From JAVBSC01 sp031547305 (lineage in GTDB: Bacteria > Desulfobacterota > Desulfovibrionia > Desulfovibrionales > Desulfovibrionaceae), in the NCBI GenBank assembly GCA_031547305.1, contig JAVBSC010000058.1, positions 6,729-70,728 on the forward strand: DNA of 64,000 bases, written 5' to 3'. Positions 28,362-36,947 of the stretch are shown one piece after another. Below the pieces are notes generated by a model that ran no database searches, had not been told where the DNA came from, and worked only from the letters and a program-made list of their open reading frames with translations. Numbering within the stretch: the stretch's first letter is position 1; each line of letters starts with the position of its first letter. Position numbers and translations under genes: made by a program.

Positions 28362-29038
28362 ATTTTCTCCGCTATGGTCAGGCAGTAGCTCAAGTTTTTC
28401 ACACCGCCGAATGTTTGCGCCAGTTCGGACGGCAAGCCGTTGCAATTCCAGATCAACCTGGCGGCGAACTCCTTGAGCGCCGGACGATGATCTTCCTGAA
28501 GCCGCACTTTAAGACCGGCTTGGCGCAGATTGGCGGCAAATTCGCCCTCGGTCCAGGGACGGGCGGCACCCCCAGGCACATCCGCCTCGCCAGCGCCGGA
28601 ACCGCCGCTCGTTTCTTCCGTCCACTTTCCGTCCGGCAGGCATAGATCGCTGATGATGAGCCGTCCACCGGGCCTCAGGCAACGCCTGGCCTCCGCTAAA
28701 GCTTTTCGGCGCTCCGTCAGGACGGAGAGCACACATTCGCAGAATACGGCGTTGAAGCTGGCGGCCTTGAACGGCCACACTTCAGCTCCAGCCAGCAGGA
28801 CCGGGCCCTTGCCGGCCGCCCCGGCCAGAAGAGCGCGGGAGATGTCCAGTCCAAAAGCGGAAAATCCCAGACCGCGTAAAAAGGCCAGACTGGCCCCGGC
28901 TCCGCAGCCCAGGTCCAGTACGGACCCCCCCGGCTCAAGCCCGCAAAAGTCCAGCGCCCGCCGGGTAAGCTCCAGACCGCCGGGTCTTAAAACCCCACCA
29001 CAGGAGTCCAGCAACTCCAGATTTTCATAACAATTCAA
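28358..29038 (-). CDS. SAM-dependent methyltransferase of the mop cluster (DVU_1556-like)
   Basis: This 226-residue class I methyltransferase has the SAM-binding motif VLDLGCGAGASLAFLRG, FNAVFCECVLSVL and RRCLRPGGRLIISDL. The start is TTG 29038, directly after the stop of the zinc-ribbon gene, with GGAAG upstream; no in-frame ATG fits better. It ends inside the ATGA overlap with the next gene. The central substrate region carries a Gly/Glu/Ala-rich insertion (about residues 138-160). Its acceptor could be a small thiol or selenol, a metal-organic intermediate or a protein; nothing in the sequence decides this. Its constant position beside a radical SAM gene suggests the two work on the same compound. 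Confidence 0.8.
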   Translation of the reverse strand: MNCYENLELLDSCGGVLRPGGLELTRRALDFCGLEPGGSVLDLGCGAGASLAFLRGLGFSAFGLDISRALLAGAAGKGPVLLAGAEVWPFKAASFNAVFCECVLSVLTERRKALAEARRCLRPGGRLIISDLCLPDGKWTEETSGGSGAGEADVPGGAARPWTEGEFAANLRQAGLKVRLQEDHRPALKEFAARLIWNCNGLPSELAQTFGGVKNLSYCLTIAEKI

Positions 29039-29251
29039 CTATTTGTCTTCCAAAATTTTTTCCACTTCCAGCATCTTGCCCTCGGCCAGTTCCGGAGGGA
29101 TAAAAGTAAAACCACATTTGGGGCAACGGGGCAGGCTCACTTCAAAGCTGCTGTCCAGGTAGGTGATGCTCACTGGCAGGTTTTGCAACTCCGCGTCGCA
29201 GACCTCGCAGATCCAGCCGTCAGCGCTGATCTCCTTCAATTCGTTAATCAT
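29039..29251 (-). CDS. Zinc-ribbon / rubredoxin-like small protein (DVU_1557-like)
   Basis: This 70-residue protein has two CxxC knuckles (C15/C18 and C43/C46) around a short beta segment (ELQNLPVSITYLDSSFEVSL). It binds one zinc or iron. The spacing resembles a small redox or scaffold protein rather than a DNA-binding finger, and relatives are annotated DVU_1557 family redox protein. ATG 29251 is used because GGAGG lies just upstream and it overlaps the preceding stop by eight bases. The longer frame would extend deep into the neighbour. The stop abuts the methyltransferase TTG. Confidence 0.75.
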   Translation of the reverse strand: MINELKEISADGWICEVCDAELQNLPVSITYLDSSFEVSLPRCPKCGFTFIPPELAEGKMLEVEKILEDK

Positions 29252-31610
29252 CCGCGCCTCCGTCGGAACTGCCCGGCACATGCATGCGATGGTTGTAGGC
29301 ATCGTGGATGACGTAGCTGCCAGGCTCCTGGCCGGGGCTGTAAAGCACCCAGAAGCTGACCCGGCGCGGTTTATGGCAAATCAGATACCGGCCGGTCTCC
29401 TTGTTCACCAGGCGACGGCCGCTGGCCCGCGCGGCCAGGATGGCGCTTTTGATGTCACTTCGCAAAATACGACGCCTATCGATAACTTCCTGTATTTCCG
29501 GGCTGATTATAAGCTTCGTGTCATCCATTGCGGCCTCTTCGTCCGGCTCATGCCATACTTCGCGTAAAAAGCGGGCGCGCAGCCTGGCGCGGGATTCCTG
29601 GCGGTCGGAAAATCCCGGCGCGGGGCGCAGAGCCGGCGCCACGCCAACATCCCGCACGGGAAAAAGCAGGTCAAAAATATGCAGGCTGGGCTTGCCGGCG
29701 CGCCGCAGGCTGTCACGGCACATGATACAGTAGGACAAAACCGTGGCCTCCGTGTCGTTGGCTCTGGACTCAGCCATTGCCAGGGCCAGGTCCGGGTTGG
29801 CGGCCTGCATCAGGCCGCCGTAGCCGCAGCAGCGGGTTGACTCCCGGCCCAGGGGCAGCTCCGCGTATTTTTGACCGGCCAAGCTCAGCAAAAAACGCAA
29901 CGCTTTTTGATGGGCCGGACTGTGGCGGATGGCGCAGGGATCGTGCAGAGCCGGCACGCACTTCAGCTCACGCGTGCCGGGCGGCAGGGCTTTGCTTTCG
30001 GCCAGGACTTCCCATAAACTCCTGGCCGGGATTTCCGGCAGTTGCTCGGCAAAAAAACGGGAACAGGAAGCGCAAGCCAGAATGAATTCCGGCTTGCCGA
30101 TCTTCAGCCATTCCTGGCGGAGGCCTTGGGCCGCCGCCTCATATAAATCGCCTCTGGCCGCCCATAGGGCCGGAGCGCCGCAACAGCCCATTTTCAGGCC
30201 CACGCCGCCCTGGTCTTTAAACACCTCCCGCAGATGGCCGTACGCGGCAAAGGTCTGCTCCGGCGCTGAAGCCGGCAACTGGCAGCCGGGGAAAAACACC
30301 CGGCGGCTCTCGCTCCGCCCCGGCTCTGGCCGATAGAACGCCGCTTCCTCCGAGTTGCTGAAAAGCATGTCCTCCAGGGCGAACTCATGCGCCGAAGGCG
30401 GCATTTTGCGCGCCTTGACCATTTCTTCTCGGGCCGCCGCGCTGTACGCTCCGAAGTCCGCGTCGTTCGGGCAGACCGTGGCGCACAAGCCGCATTGGGC
30501 GCAGGAATTGGTCATGGTGTTGGCCTGACGCAGGCCGTGCACCACAGACAAATTATTATAAACTTCCCTGGCGTATTTTTTGGGGTAGCCCTTGTAATGG
30601 GCCAGGTACACGCATTTACGCACGCACATCAGGCATTCGCATTTGATGCAGCGGCTGGCCTCGGCCTTGGCCTCGCTAAGGGTCGGATTGAATGGGTTTT
30701 CAGCGGAAAAAGGCGGCCTGGCAATCACGGAGCTCAAGTCCGTATCCAGGCGGCAGGGCTGCGGACCTTCTTTTTCTCTGGCCGAGGCCGGGTCAACATT
30801 CTGCATGAACCTGTCCATGCTGGCCGCGCCCCGCCTCCCGTCCGCGGCTTCCCCTATAAAAGTCCGTTCCGCGCCGGCCAAAGCTTCCCCGCCCGCAAAC
30901 AGGCCGGGCCATTGCGTGCCCAGGGTGATCGGGCTTTGCCGTATAAGATTGTCCGGCCCGGTTTCCATTTCCAGATCCGCATCGGCCAGAAAAGGATCGT
31001 CCACACCTATATAACCTGAGGTTTTACAGTCCTCATCCTTGGCAACCTGAGCGGCGGTCCAGCGAATAAGTTTGGCCGGCGGCAATTCGGCGCGCGCGAA
31101 TTCCACGCGCAGGCCGCGCAACAGCCCCAGAGCCTCGGCCAGGACTTCCGGCCCCAGGCGTTCCGGTTCCACACCCAGCAGGCGCCCGCCGGGCTGCCCC
31201 CAATAGTGCAAAGTAACCGCCACTCCCTTACGGCTCAGATCCCAGGCCGCCACCAGGCTTGAAAGGCCGGCACCCAGAACATGCGCCTTCTGCCCGCCGC
31301 CCGGCAGCACCATGGGGCGCTGCTGACTGGTGTCAATCACGCAGTAGCGCTCCAGAAGCGGCATATTTACCCCGCCGCCCCGTTCTTCCCGGCGGCAGGC
31401 TTTTATGCACGGTCCCTCGCACAAGCGGCCCAGCAGCTCCGGCAAAGGCATGGACCGATCCAGCGCCTTTCTCGCCTCACTTACCCTGCCCTCAGCCATA
31501 AAACCGGCAAAGGCCCGGCCGTCCACATGCAAAGGACAAGCCGCCCGGCAGGCCGGCTGCTCCTCCTGCGAGCACTTCCCCTCAAATGCGCGCAACTCAC
31601 CTTGATCCAT
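29244..31610 (-). CDS. Dicluster-binding flavoprotein-like fused to HdrD/GlpC-type CCG protein (DVU_1558-like)
   Basis: This 788-residue redox protein begins with a GltD-like dicluster domain (C13, C21, C25, C64, C68, C72). A nucleotide-binding fold HVLGAGLSSLVAAWDLSRKG follows near residue 109. The inner NAD(P) motif usual in GltD is not visible; the chain jumps to GLFAGGEALAGAERTFIGEA. Next come cysteine-rich ferredoxin motifs (CIKCECLMCVRKC and CAQCGLCATVCPND), then two CCG repeats (FFPGCQLPAS, MGCCGAPALWA, CASCSRFF, HDPCAIR, RCCGYGGLM). A C-terminal domain of about 100 residues ends it. It should pass electrons between a flavin and several Fe-S centres, plausibly taking them from Mop. The start follows AAAGG. 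Confidence 0.8.
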   Translation of the reverse strand: MDQGELRAFEGKCSQEEQPACRAACPLHVDGRAFAGFMAEGRVSEARKALDRSMPLPELLGRLCEGPCIKACRREERGGGVNMPLLERYCVIDTSQQRPMVLPGGGQKAHVLGAGLSSLVAAWDLSRKGVAVTLHYWGQPGGRLLGVEPERLGPEVLAEALGLLRGLRVEFARAELPPAKLIRWTAAQVAKDEDCKTSGYIGVDDPFLADADLEMETGPDNLIRQSPITLGTQWPGLFAGGEALAGAERTFIGEAADGRRGAASMDRFMQNVDPASAREKEGPQPCRLDTDLSSVIARPPFSAENPFNPTLSEAKAEASRCIKCECLMCVRKCVYLAHYKGYPKKYAREVYNNLSVVHGLRQANTMTNSCAQCGLCATVCPNDADFGAYSAAAREEMVKARKMPPSAHEFALEDMLFSNSEEAAFYRPEPGRSESRRVFFPGCQLPASAPEQTFAAYGHLREVFKDQGGVGLKMGCCGAPALWAARGDLYEAAAQGLRQEWLKIGKPEFILACASCSRFFAEQLPEIPARSLWEVLAESKALPPGTRELKCVPALHDPCAIRHSPAHQKALRFLLSLAGQKYAELPLGRESTRCCGYGGLMQAANPDLALAMAESRANDTEATVLSYCIMCRDSLRRAGKPSLHIFDLLFPVRDVGVAPALRPAPGFSDRQESRARLRARFLREVWHEPDEEAAMDDTKLIISPEIQEVIDRRRILRSDIKSAILAARASGRRLVNKETGRYLICHKPRRVSFWVLYSPGQEPGSYVIHDAYNHRMHVPGSSDGGADD

Positions 31611-31631
31611 GGCAAACCTTTTTCAGTGAAG

Positions 31632-31662
31632 TTTTTAGGGGAGGCGGAGCCTCCCCTAAAAA
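31632..31662. repeat. GAGGC-type hairpin between mop and the dicluster gene
   Basis: A perfect 14-bp stem (31632-31645 with 31649-31662) closes a 3-base loop. The T-run is on the 5' arm and the A-run on the 3' arm, read from either strand, so no free U-tail exists. It lies inside the run of genes, 7 bases after the mop stop. It may set mRNA processing or stability rather than terminate fully. Confidence 0.65.
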
Positions 31663-31668
31663 ACCGCC

Positions 31669-34386
31669 TTATTTCTTCAGCGCTTTGAGCACGCGTTCCG
31701 GGTAAGCCGGGATGCGGGTGACTTTGGCGCCGCAGGCGTTGGTTATAGCGTTAAGGATGGAGGCGTGCGGGCTGGTGAGCGGCAGTTCGCCCACGCCGGC
31801 CGCGCCGAAGGGGCCGAACTCACGCGGGTACTCAAAGTACTCGATCTCAATGTTGTCCGGGATATCCTTAATGTAGGGGAATCCCGCGCCCGCCAGGGTG
31901 GCGTGCTTTTTAATGTCTTCGAAGTCTTCCGTAAGCGCGAGGCCGATGCCCTGGGCGATGCCGCCCCAGATCTGGCCATCCACGACCAGGCGGTTGTTGA
32001 TCTTGCCCAGATCGCAGTGGGCGGTCATCTTTTCCACCACGGTCTTGCCGGTGGCCAATTCCACGCAGACTTCGGCCATGAACACGCCGTAGGTGTAAAC
32101 CATGAAGGGCTTGCCCTGGGCTTTGTCGTCGCAAGGCACCCCGGGCACGCTGTACTTACCGTTAAAGCGGGTGGGCTTGCCGGCGGTTTTGAGTTCCGCA
32201 TAGTTCATGTAAGAGCCGTCCGGCTTTTTGGCCGCGGCCAGCAGGGCTTCGCAGGCCACGCGAATAGCGCCGCCCACCATAACCTGGGAGCGCGAACCGC
32301 CGGCCGGGCCGGCCACAGCATAGTTGGTGGCCGCCCAGATGTGGCGCAGGCGTTGCGGGGCCACCTTCATGGGCAGAAGGGCCTCATGGGCCGTGCCGAT
32401 GGCGCCGGAATCCGCGCCCTGGCCGTGATCGCCCCAGGCTGCTTCAATGGTGATGGTGTCGTCCGGGTTCACTTCCACGTTCACTTCCGAGCCGTCCGGG
32501 CCGTCCAGTCCGCAGCCGTAAACGCCAACGGAAATGCCCACGCCCCGCTTGTGCGTGGCGGTGGAGCCGGATTTGGCTTTTTCCAGGGCCGCCTTGTACT
32601 TGGGCCGCATGGCTTCAAGCATGGGCTTCAGGGAGTAGGAATCCAATTCCTGGCCGGATGGGTTGGTGTCGCCCTTCTGGTAGGCGTTCAGAATGCGCAG
32701 CTCCAGAGGATCCATGTTCAGCTTTTCCGCCAGACGGTCCATGAGCAACTCGGAAGCCAGGAAGGACTGCGGGGAGCCGTAGGCTCGGAAGGCCGCGCCC
32801 CAGGCATGGTTGGTGCATACGGTCTTGCCGCTGCTCCACATGTTCGGAATGCCGTAGCCCGCGCCGATAAACTGCGAACCGCGCAGGGTGAGCAGGTCGC
32901 CGAACTCTGAATACGGGCCGTGGTCAACGGCGAAGTCCGCTTCCATAGCCTTGATCTTGCCGGTTTTTTCCGCGGCGAAGCGGGCGGTGATATAGAACGG
33001 CGAGCGCTTGCCGGTATACTGCTGCTGCTGTTCGTAATTGTAGCCAAGGAACACCGGACGGCCGGTGGCCATGGCGGCCACGCCCACCAGGGCTTCCATG
33101 GTCGGGCTGAACTTGTAGCCGAAGGTGCCGCCCATGGGGTTGGCCACCAGAACCAGCTTGTCCGGATCGATGCCCAGGCCGGGCGCGATCATGGCAAGGT
33201 GCAGATGCACGCCTATGGACTTGGAATGGATATACAGCTTGCCGTCGTCCCCCTGGTAGGCGAAACCGACGTCCGGCTCCATGGGCATGTGCGGCTGGCG
33301 GCTGGAAATGACGCTTTCCTCCGCGACGACCATGTTCTGGTCTTTAAAGAAAGGCTTGGTATCCCCGCCTTTTTGCAGGATCTGCTCAAAATAGACGTTG
33401 GGCGTGCCGGGGTGGATTTCAATGGCGTCTTCGGCCATGGCCGCCGGCGCGCTAAGGTAGGCGGGAAGGACTTCCAGATCCAGCTTGACCTTTTCCGCGG
33501 CCGCCACGGCGTGCTCATAGGTGGTGGCGCAGACTATGGCCACGGCGTCCCCGTACTGGAAGACTTTTTCATCGCAAAGGATCGGGCGATCCCAGCCGTC
33601 ACCCTTGTTGCTGGGGAAGGTGATCAGGCCGGTAATGCGGTTTTTGCCCTTGACGTCCTTGTGGGTGACGATTTTGAACACTCCGGGCATTTTTTCCGCT
33701 TCCGAGGTGTCGATTCCCTTGATCTTGGCGTGAGAGACCTTGGCCTGCACCAGGGCCAGATGCAGGGTATCCGCCGGCATCTTCAGGCCAAGGTCGGCCC
33801 CGTAGTCCAGAGTGCCGGTGACTTTGCCCACGGCCGTGGGCCGGGGGTAATAGCTGCCCCAGATGCGGCCGTCCGCCGGCATCTTGAATTCCAAATCCGC
33901 TTCGCGCATTTCGCCGCGCAGCACTTTGGCCGCGTCCATAACCGCGTCCACCAGGGGGATGTACCCGGTGCAGCGACAGGCATTGCGGTGTTTCTGGAAC
34001 CATTCGCGCACTTCCTCGCGGCTGGGTTTGGGGTTTTCATCCAGCAGCCCCTTGGCGGAAACAATAAAGCCCGGCGAGCAGAAGCCGCACTGAGCCCCGC
34101 CATGTTTGATCCAGGCTTTCTGGATGGGGTGGAGCTTGTCCGGCGTACCCACGCCTTCAATGGTGGTGATTTTGGCGCCTTCCGGCACCCGGCCCATTTT
34201 GGTGATGCAGGAACGCACCACTTTACCGTCCATGAGCACCGAACATACTCCGCACTGGCCCTGACCGCAGCCGATCTTGGTGCCTGTAAGGCCGAGCTGG
34301 CGGCGCAACACATCAGCCAATGTGGATTCGGCGTTCACCAGAAGATTTTTTTTAATGCCATTAATGTACACGTACTTTTTCAGCAT
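31669..34386 (-). CDS. mop: Molybdenum aldehyde oxidoreductase Mop
   Basis: This 905-residue cytoplasmic enzyme oxidises aldehydes to acids at a molybdopterin-cytosine-dinucleotide centre. It matches D. gigas Mop closely. Cluster cysteines are C40, C45, C48, C60 and C100, C103, C137, C139. MGGTFGYKFSPTMEAL is the Moco-binding region, and GAAGVGELPLTSPH carries catalytic E867, equivalent to E869 of the 907-residue D. gigas enzyme. There is no FAD domain. ATG 34386 is used, with AAGGAG seven bases upstream, giving the family's normal N-terminus; the longer frame adds 14 unlikely residues. It heads a minus-strand run with a redox protein, zinc ribbon, methyltransferase, C_GCAxxG protein and radical SAM enzyme. 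Confidence 0.95.
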   Translation of the reverse strand: MLKKYVYINGIKKNLLVNAESTLADVLRRQLGLTGTKIGCGQGQCGVCSVLMDGKVVRSCITKMGRVPEGAKITTIEGVGTPDKLHPIQKAWIKHGGAQCGFCSPGFIVSAKGLLDENPKPSREEVREWFQKHRNACRCTGYIPLVDAVMDAAKVLRGEMREADLEFKMPADGRIWGSYYPRPTAVGKVTGTLDYGADLGLKMPADTLHLALVQAKVSHAKIKGIDTSEAEKMPGVFKIVTHKDVKGKNRITGLITFPSNKGDGWDRPILCDEKVFQYGDAVAIVCATTYEHAVAAAEKVKLDLEVLPAYLSAPAAMAEDAIEIHPGTPNVYFEQILQKGGDTKPFFKDQNMVVAEESVISSRQPHMPMEPDVGFAYQGDDGKLYIHSKSIGVHLHLAMIAPGLGIDPDKLVLVANPMGGTFGYKFSPTMEALVGVAAMATGRPVFLGYNYEQQQQYTGKRSPFYITARFAAEKTGKIKAMEADFAVDHGPYSEFGDLLTLRGSQFIGAGYGIPNMWSSGKTVCTNHAWGAAFRAYGSPQSFLASELLMDRLAEKLNMDPLELRILNAYQKGDTNPSGQELDSYSLKPMLEAMRPKYKAALEKAKSGSTATHKRGVGISVGVYGCGLDGPDGSEVNVEVNPDDTITIEAAWGDHGQGADSGAIGTAHEALLPMKVAPQRLRHIWAATNYAVAGPAGGSRSQVMVGGAIRVACEALLAAAKKPDGSYMNYAELKTAGKPTRFNGKYSVPGVPCDDKAQGKPFMVYTYGVFMAEVCVELATGKTVVEKMTAHCDLGKINNRLVVDGQIWGGIAQGIGLALTEDFEDIKKHATLAGAGFPYIKDIPDNIEIEYFEYPREFGPFGAAGVGELPLTSPHASILNAITNACGAKVTRIPAYPERVLKALKK

Positions 34387-34641
34387 CCGGATCTCCTTTT
34401 TTATAGATGGACTTAGAGCCGGACCCACCCCCCAGGCGGGAAAAGCGCCTCTGAAAAGGCGCGGTGGATTTTATGGCCATTGAGCCGATGACGCTCAACA
34501 AGGCATTACGGAAAACCACAACAAAGGCGGCGCAAAAATCCACGGCGTTTCCGGCCGGTATCCGGCACTCCCGTGATGCTGGCGCCTTATTTCACAATAT
34601 CACAGCAAAGGCGCCCGCGCAAGGCGCATAAGCCGTAAAAC

Positions 34642-36159
34642 CTAGGCCACGCCCTCCTCATCGCCCGTCCAGGGCGGCCCAAGCCGCGCCTCCCATTCCT
34701 CCCAGTCCAGGTTGCCGGTGGGAAAATCGTTTAAATGCTTGGCAAAGGCGGCCATCAAAAAGTTATCCACCCAGCGGAAAATATCGTGGCGGCGGATAGT
34801 GCCGCGAATACGCCGCATCCTGGCGCGGCGCTCCTCCAGGGTCATGTCCACGGCCTGGCGGATGGCTGTTGCCGCGCCCACTATGTCAAAAGGGTTGACC
34901 ATCAGGGCGTGGCGGTGAAACTCCATGGCCGCGCCGGCGAATTCGCTCAGGCAGAGCACCGCCTGGGAATTCAGGCTGCAGGCAGCGTACTCTTTGGCCA
35001 CCAGGTTCATGCCGTCGCGCAGGGGAGTGACCATGGCCATATCCACGGCTATATAGTAGCTGACCAGTTCCTGGCGCCCCAGATTGCGGAACATATACTG
35101 CACCGGTGTCCACCCCGGCGTGGCGAACTGCCCGTTCAACTCCCCCACCATGCGCTCTATTTCCACCTTCATGGCCTGGTACTGCGGCACTTCCTGGCGG
35201 CTGGGCACCAGCACCTGGATCATGCAAATCCGCTCGCGCAGTTCCGGATAGGTGCGCAAAGCCTCGCGCAGGGCGTTCAGACGTTGCGGAATGCCCTTGG
35301 TATAGTCCAGGCGGTCCGCGCTGAACAAAAGAAAACGATCCCCGAAGGCCTCCCTGATTTCCCTGGCCCGATCACGCACTTCCGACTGCGCCGCCAGGCC
35401 GGCGAAAGCCCGGAAGTCTATGCTGATGGGAAAAGTGCCCAGGCGGGTTTTTCTGCCGCCGGCCGACAGGGATGAAATGGCGCTGTTCCCCCGCTTTACC
35501 GCCTTTGGATAAAGGCGCCTGGCCACATCATAAAAGTTGCGGCGATCCCGCACTGTCTGAAAGCCCAGCAGGTCAAATTCCAGCAGCGCGTCCACCAGCT
35601 CCCTGCGCCAGGGCAGCTTTAAAAAGATATCCGCCGGCGGGAAGGGAATATGCAGAAAAAATCCGGTGCGGCGCTCCTGCCCCATCTGTTTGAGCAGCGC
35701 TGCCTGGAGCATCAAGTGGTAATCATGCACCCAGATAAAGTCATCCGCCCTGGACGCGGAAGCGGCCACCCCGGCGAACTTGGCGTTGGCCCTCTGGTAG
35801 GCGTCCCAATAAGACGGCTTGTAGTTGCTGGGCAACTGGAACTCGTGAAACAAGGGCCAGAGAATTTCATTGGAGAATCCCTGGTAAAAATCCTTTATAT
35901 CCCGCTCCTCCAGCGCCACGGGCCGTAAAATATACCCGGCCTCCCGCGAAAATTCGCGCAGCAGCTTGCCCATGCCCTTGCCGTGCGCCCCGGGCCAGCC
36001 TATCCACACCCCGCCCCGGTTTTGCAACACCGGGGCCAGGGCGGTCACCAGGCCGCCAGCGCCTTGGGAAATAACCGGGTTCCCTTCCTCATCCCTGGAA
36101 ACCGCAATGGGCAGGCGGTTGGATATGACAATCAGCTTGCGCTTATCACTCTCAGTCAT
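34642..36159 (-). CDS. otsA: Trehalose-6-phosphate synthase
   Basis: This 505-residue GT20 enzyme makes trehalose 6-phosphate from a nucleotide-glucose and glucose 6-phosphate. It shows VISNRLPIAVS at the N-terminus, the sugar loop QGAGGLVTALAP, IGWPGAHG, FIWVHDYHLML and SADRLDYTKGIPQRL, and the C-terminal DGMNLVAKEYAAC. ATG 36159 overlaps the otsB stop as ATGA and has GAGAGG upstream, so it is preferred over the slightly longer frame. OtsA is the last of three overlapping genes starting with treS. The downstream interval of 255 bases separates it from mop on the same strand. Confidence 0.96.
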   Translation of the reverse strand: MTESDKRKLIVISNRLPIAVSRDEEGNPVISQGAGGLVTALAPVLQNRGGVWIGWPGAHGKGMGKLLREFSREAGYILRPVALEERDIKDFYQGFSNEILWPLFHEFQLPSNYKPSYWDAYQRANAKFAGVAASASRADDFIWVHDYHLMLQAALLKQMGQERRTGFFLHIPFPPADIFLKLPWRRELVDALLEFDLLGFQTVRDRRNFYDVARRLYPKAVKRGNSAISSLSAGGRKTRLGTFPISIDFRAFAGLAAQSEVRDRAREIREAFGDRFLLFSADRLDYTKGIPQRLNALREALRTYPELRERICMIQVLVPSRQEVPQYQAMKVEIERMVGELNGQFATPGWTPVQYMFRNLGRQELVSYYIAVDMAMVTPLRDGMNLVAKEYAACSLNSQAVLCLSEFAGAAMEFHRHALMVNPFDIVGAATAIRQAVDMTLEERRARMRRIRGTIRRHDIFRWVDNFLMAAFAKHLNDFPTGNLDWEEWEARLGPPWTGDEEGVA

Positions 36160-36947
36160 GGGAACCTCTCTTGTGTAGGCCATACCCCCAAAAAAATCAG
36201 CAATTCAGCCGGCGGGCGGATGTGGAAAACCGCGGCCGTCCGGCGCGGGACGTCGCGAACCAGCACGCCCAATCCGTCCGGCCCAAGGGCCTTAAAGGCG
36301 TCTTCGTCGGTCTGGTCGTCTCCCAGGCAGATCAGCACCGCGCCAGGATTTTCCGCGGCCAGGGCGCGCACCGCCGCACCCTTGTCCAGATCCGCCGGCC
36401 GCAGCTCCAAGCCGCCGTCAAAAGCGCGCAGTTCCAGGTCGGCCAAGCCTGCCGGCTCCTGCCAAGCCGTTCTGGCCTGGCCGAGCAGGGCCTCGCAAGC
36501 CGCCTTGGGCAGTCCACGACCATGCAGGGCCAGAGAAAGCGGCTTGAGCTCCAGTGCCCCAGACGGGCAATCCCGGAGCAGGCCGGGCGCGGTTTGCAGA
36601 AAAGCCGCCTGCTCCCGGGAAAGCGGTTTTATTCGCGACTCACCGGACAAAAGCAAGCGCTGCCCGCCGTGGCAGCCCCAGACTTCCGGGGCCGGGGAAA
36701 GGCCAAGCAGACTCGCGGCCTCCCGCGCCTCCCGGCCGCTTACAAGTATGAAGCGGCCGGGGCCCTTTACCGGCAGCCGCGCCAGAGCCTCGCGCACGCC
36801 TGGGTAAGGCCGCGCCTCCCCGCGTCTGGGATTGAACGGAGCCAGAGTGCCGTCGTAGTCCAGAAGCAGCAACCCTGGCCGCTCGCCGGCACGGACGGCC
36901 AGGAGCAACGGATGATTCAACAACGCGCGGACCCCGGCCCGTCTCAA
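36156..36947 (-). CDS. otsB: Trehalose-6-phosphate phosphatase
   Basis: This 263-residue HAD-superfamily phosphatase removes phosphate from trehalose 6-phosphate made by OtsA. Motif I is LLLLDYDGTLAP with nucleophile D30 and D32, motif II lies in FILVSGREA, and the magnesium site is LGDDQTDEDAF. The start is TTG 36947, whose last two bases form part of the treS stop (TTGA), with GAGG eight bases upstream. No ATG start exists nearby, and coupling to treS explains the weak start. The stop overlaps otsA. Length is typical. Confidence 0.94.
   Translation of the reverse strand: MRRAGVRALLNHPLLLAVRAGERPGLLLLDYDGTLAPFNPRRGEARPYPGVREALARLPVKGPGRFILVSGREAREAASLLGLSPAPEVWGCHGGQRLLLSGESRIKPLSREQAAFLQTAPGLLRDCPSGALELKPLSLALHGRGLPKAACEALLGQARTAWQEPAGLADLELRAFDGGLELRPADLDKGAAVRALAAENPGAVLICLGDDQTDEDAFKALGPDGLGVLVRDVPRRTAAVFHIRPPAELLIFLGVWPTQERFP

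Noticed and set aside
34387..34641. Possible molybdenum-cofactor riboswitch or ModE site before mop
   Set aside because: I looked for the conserved Moco-RNA core and ModE half-sites on the minus strand and found neither. Only a TCACA direct repeat and GC-rich stems are visible.
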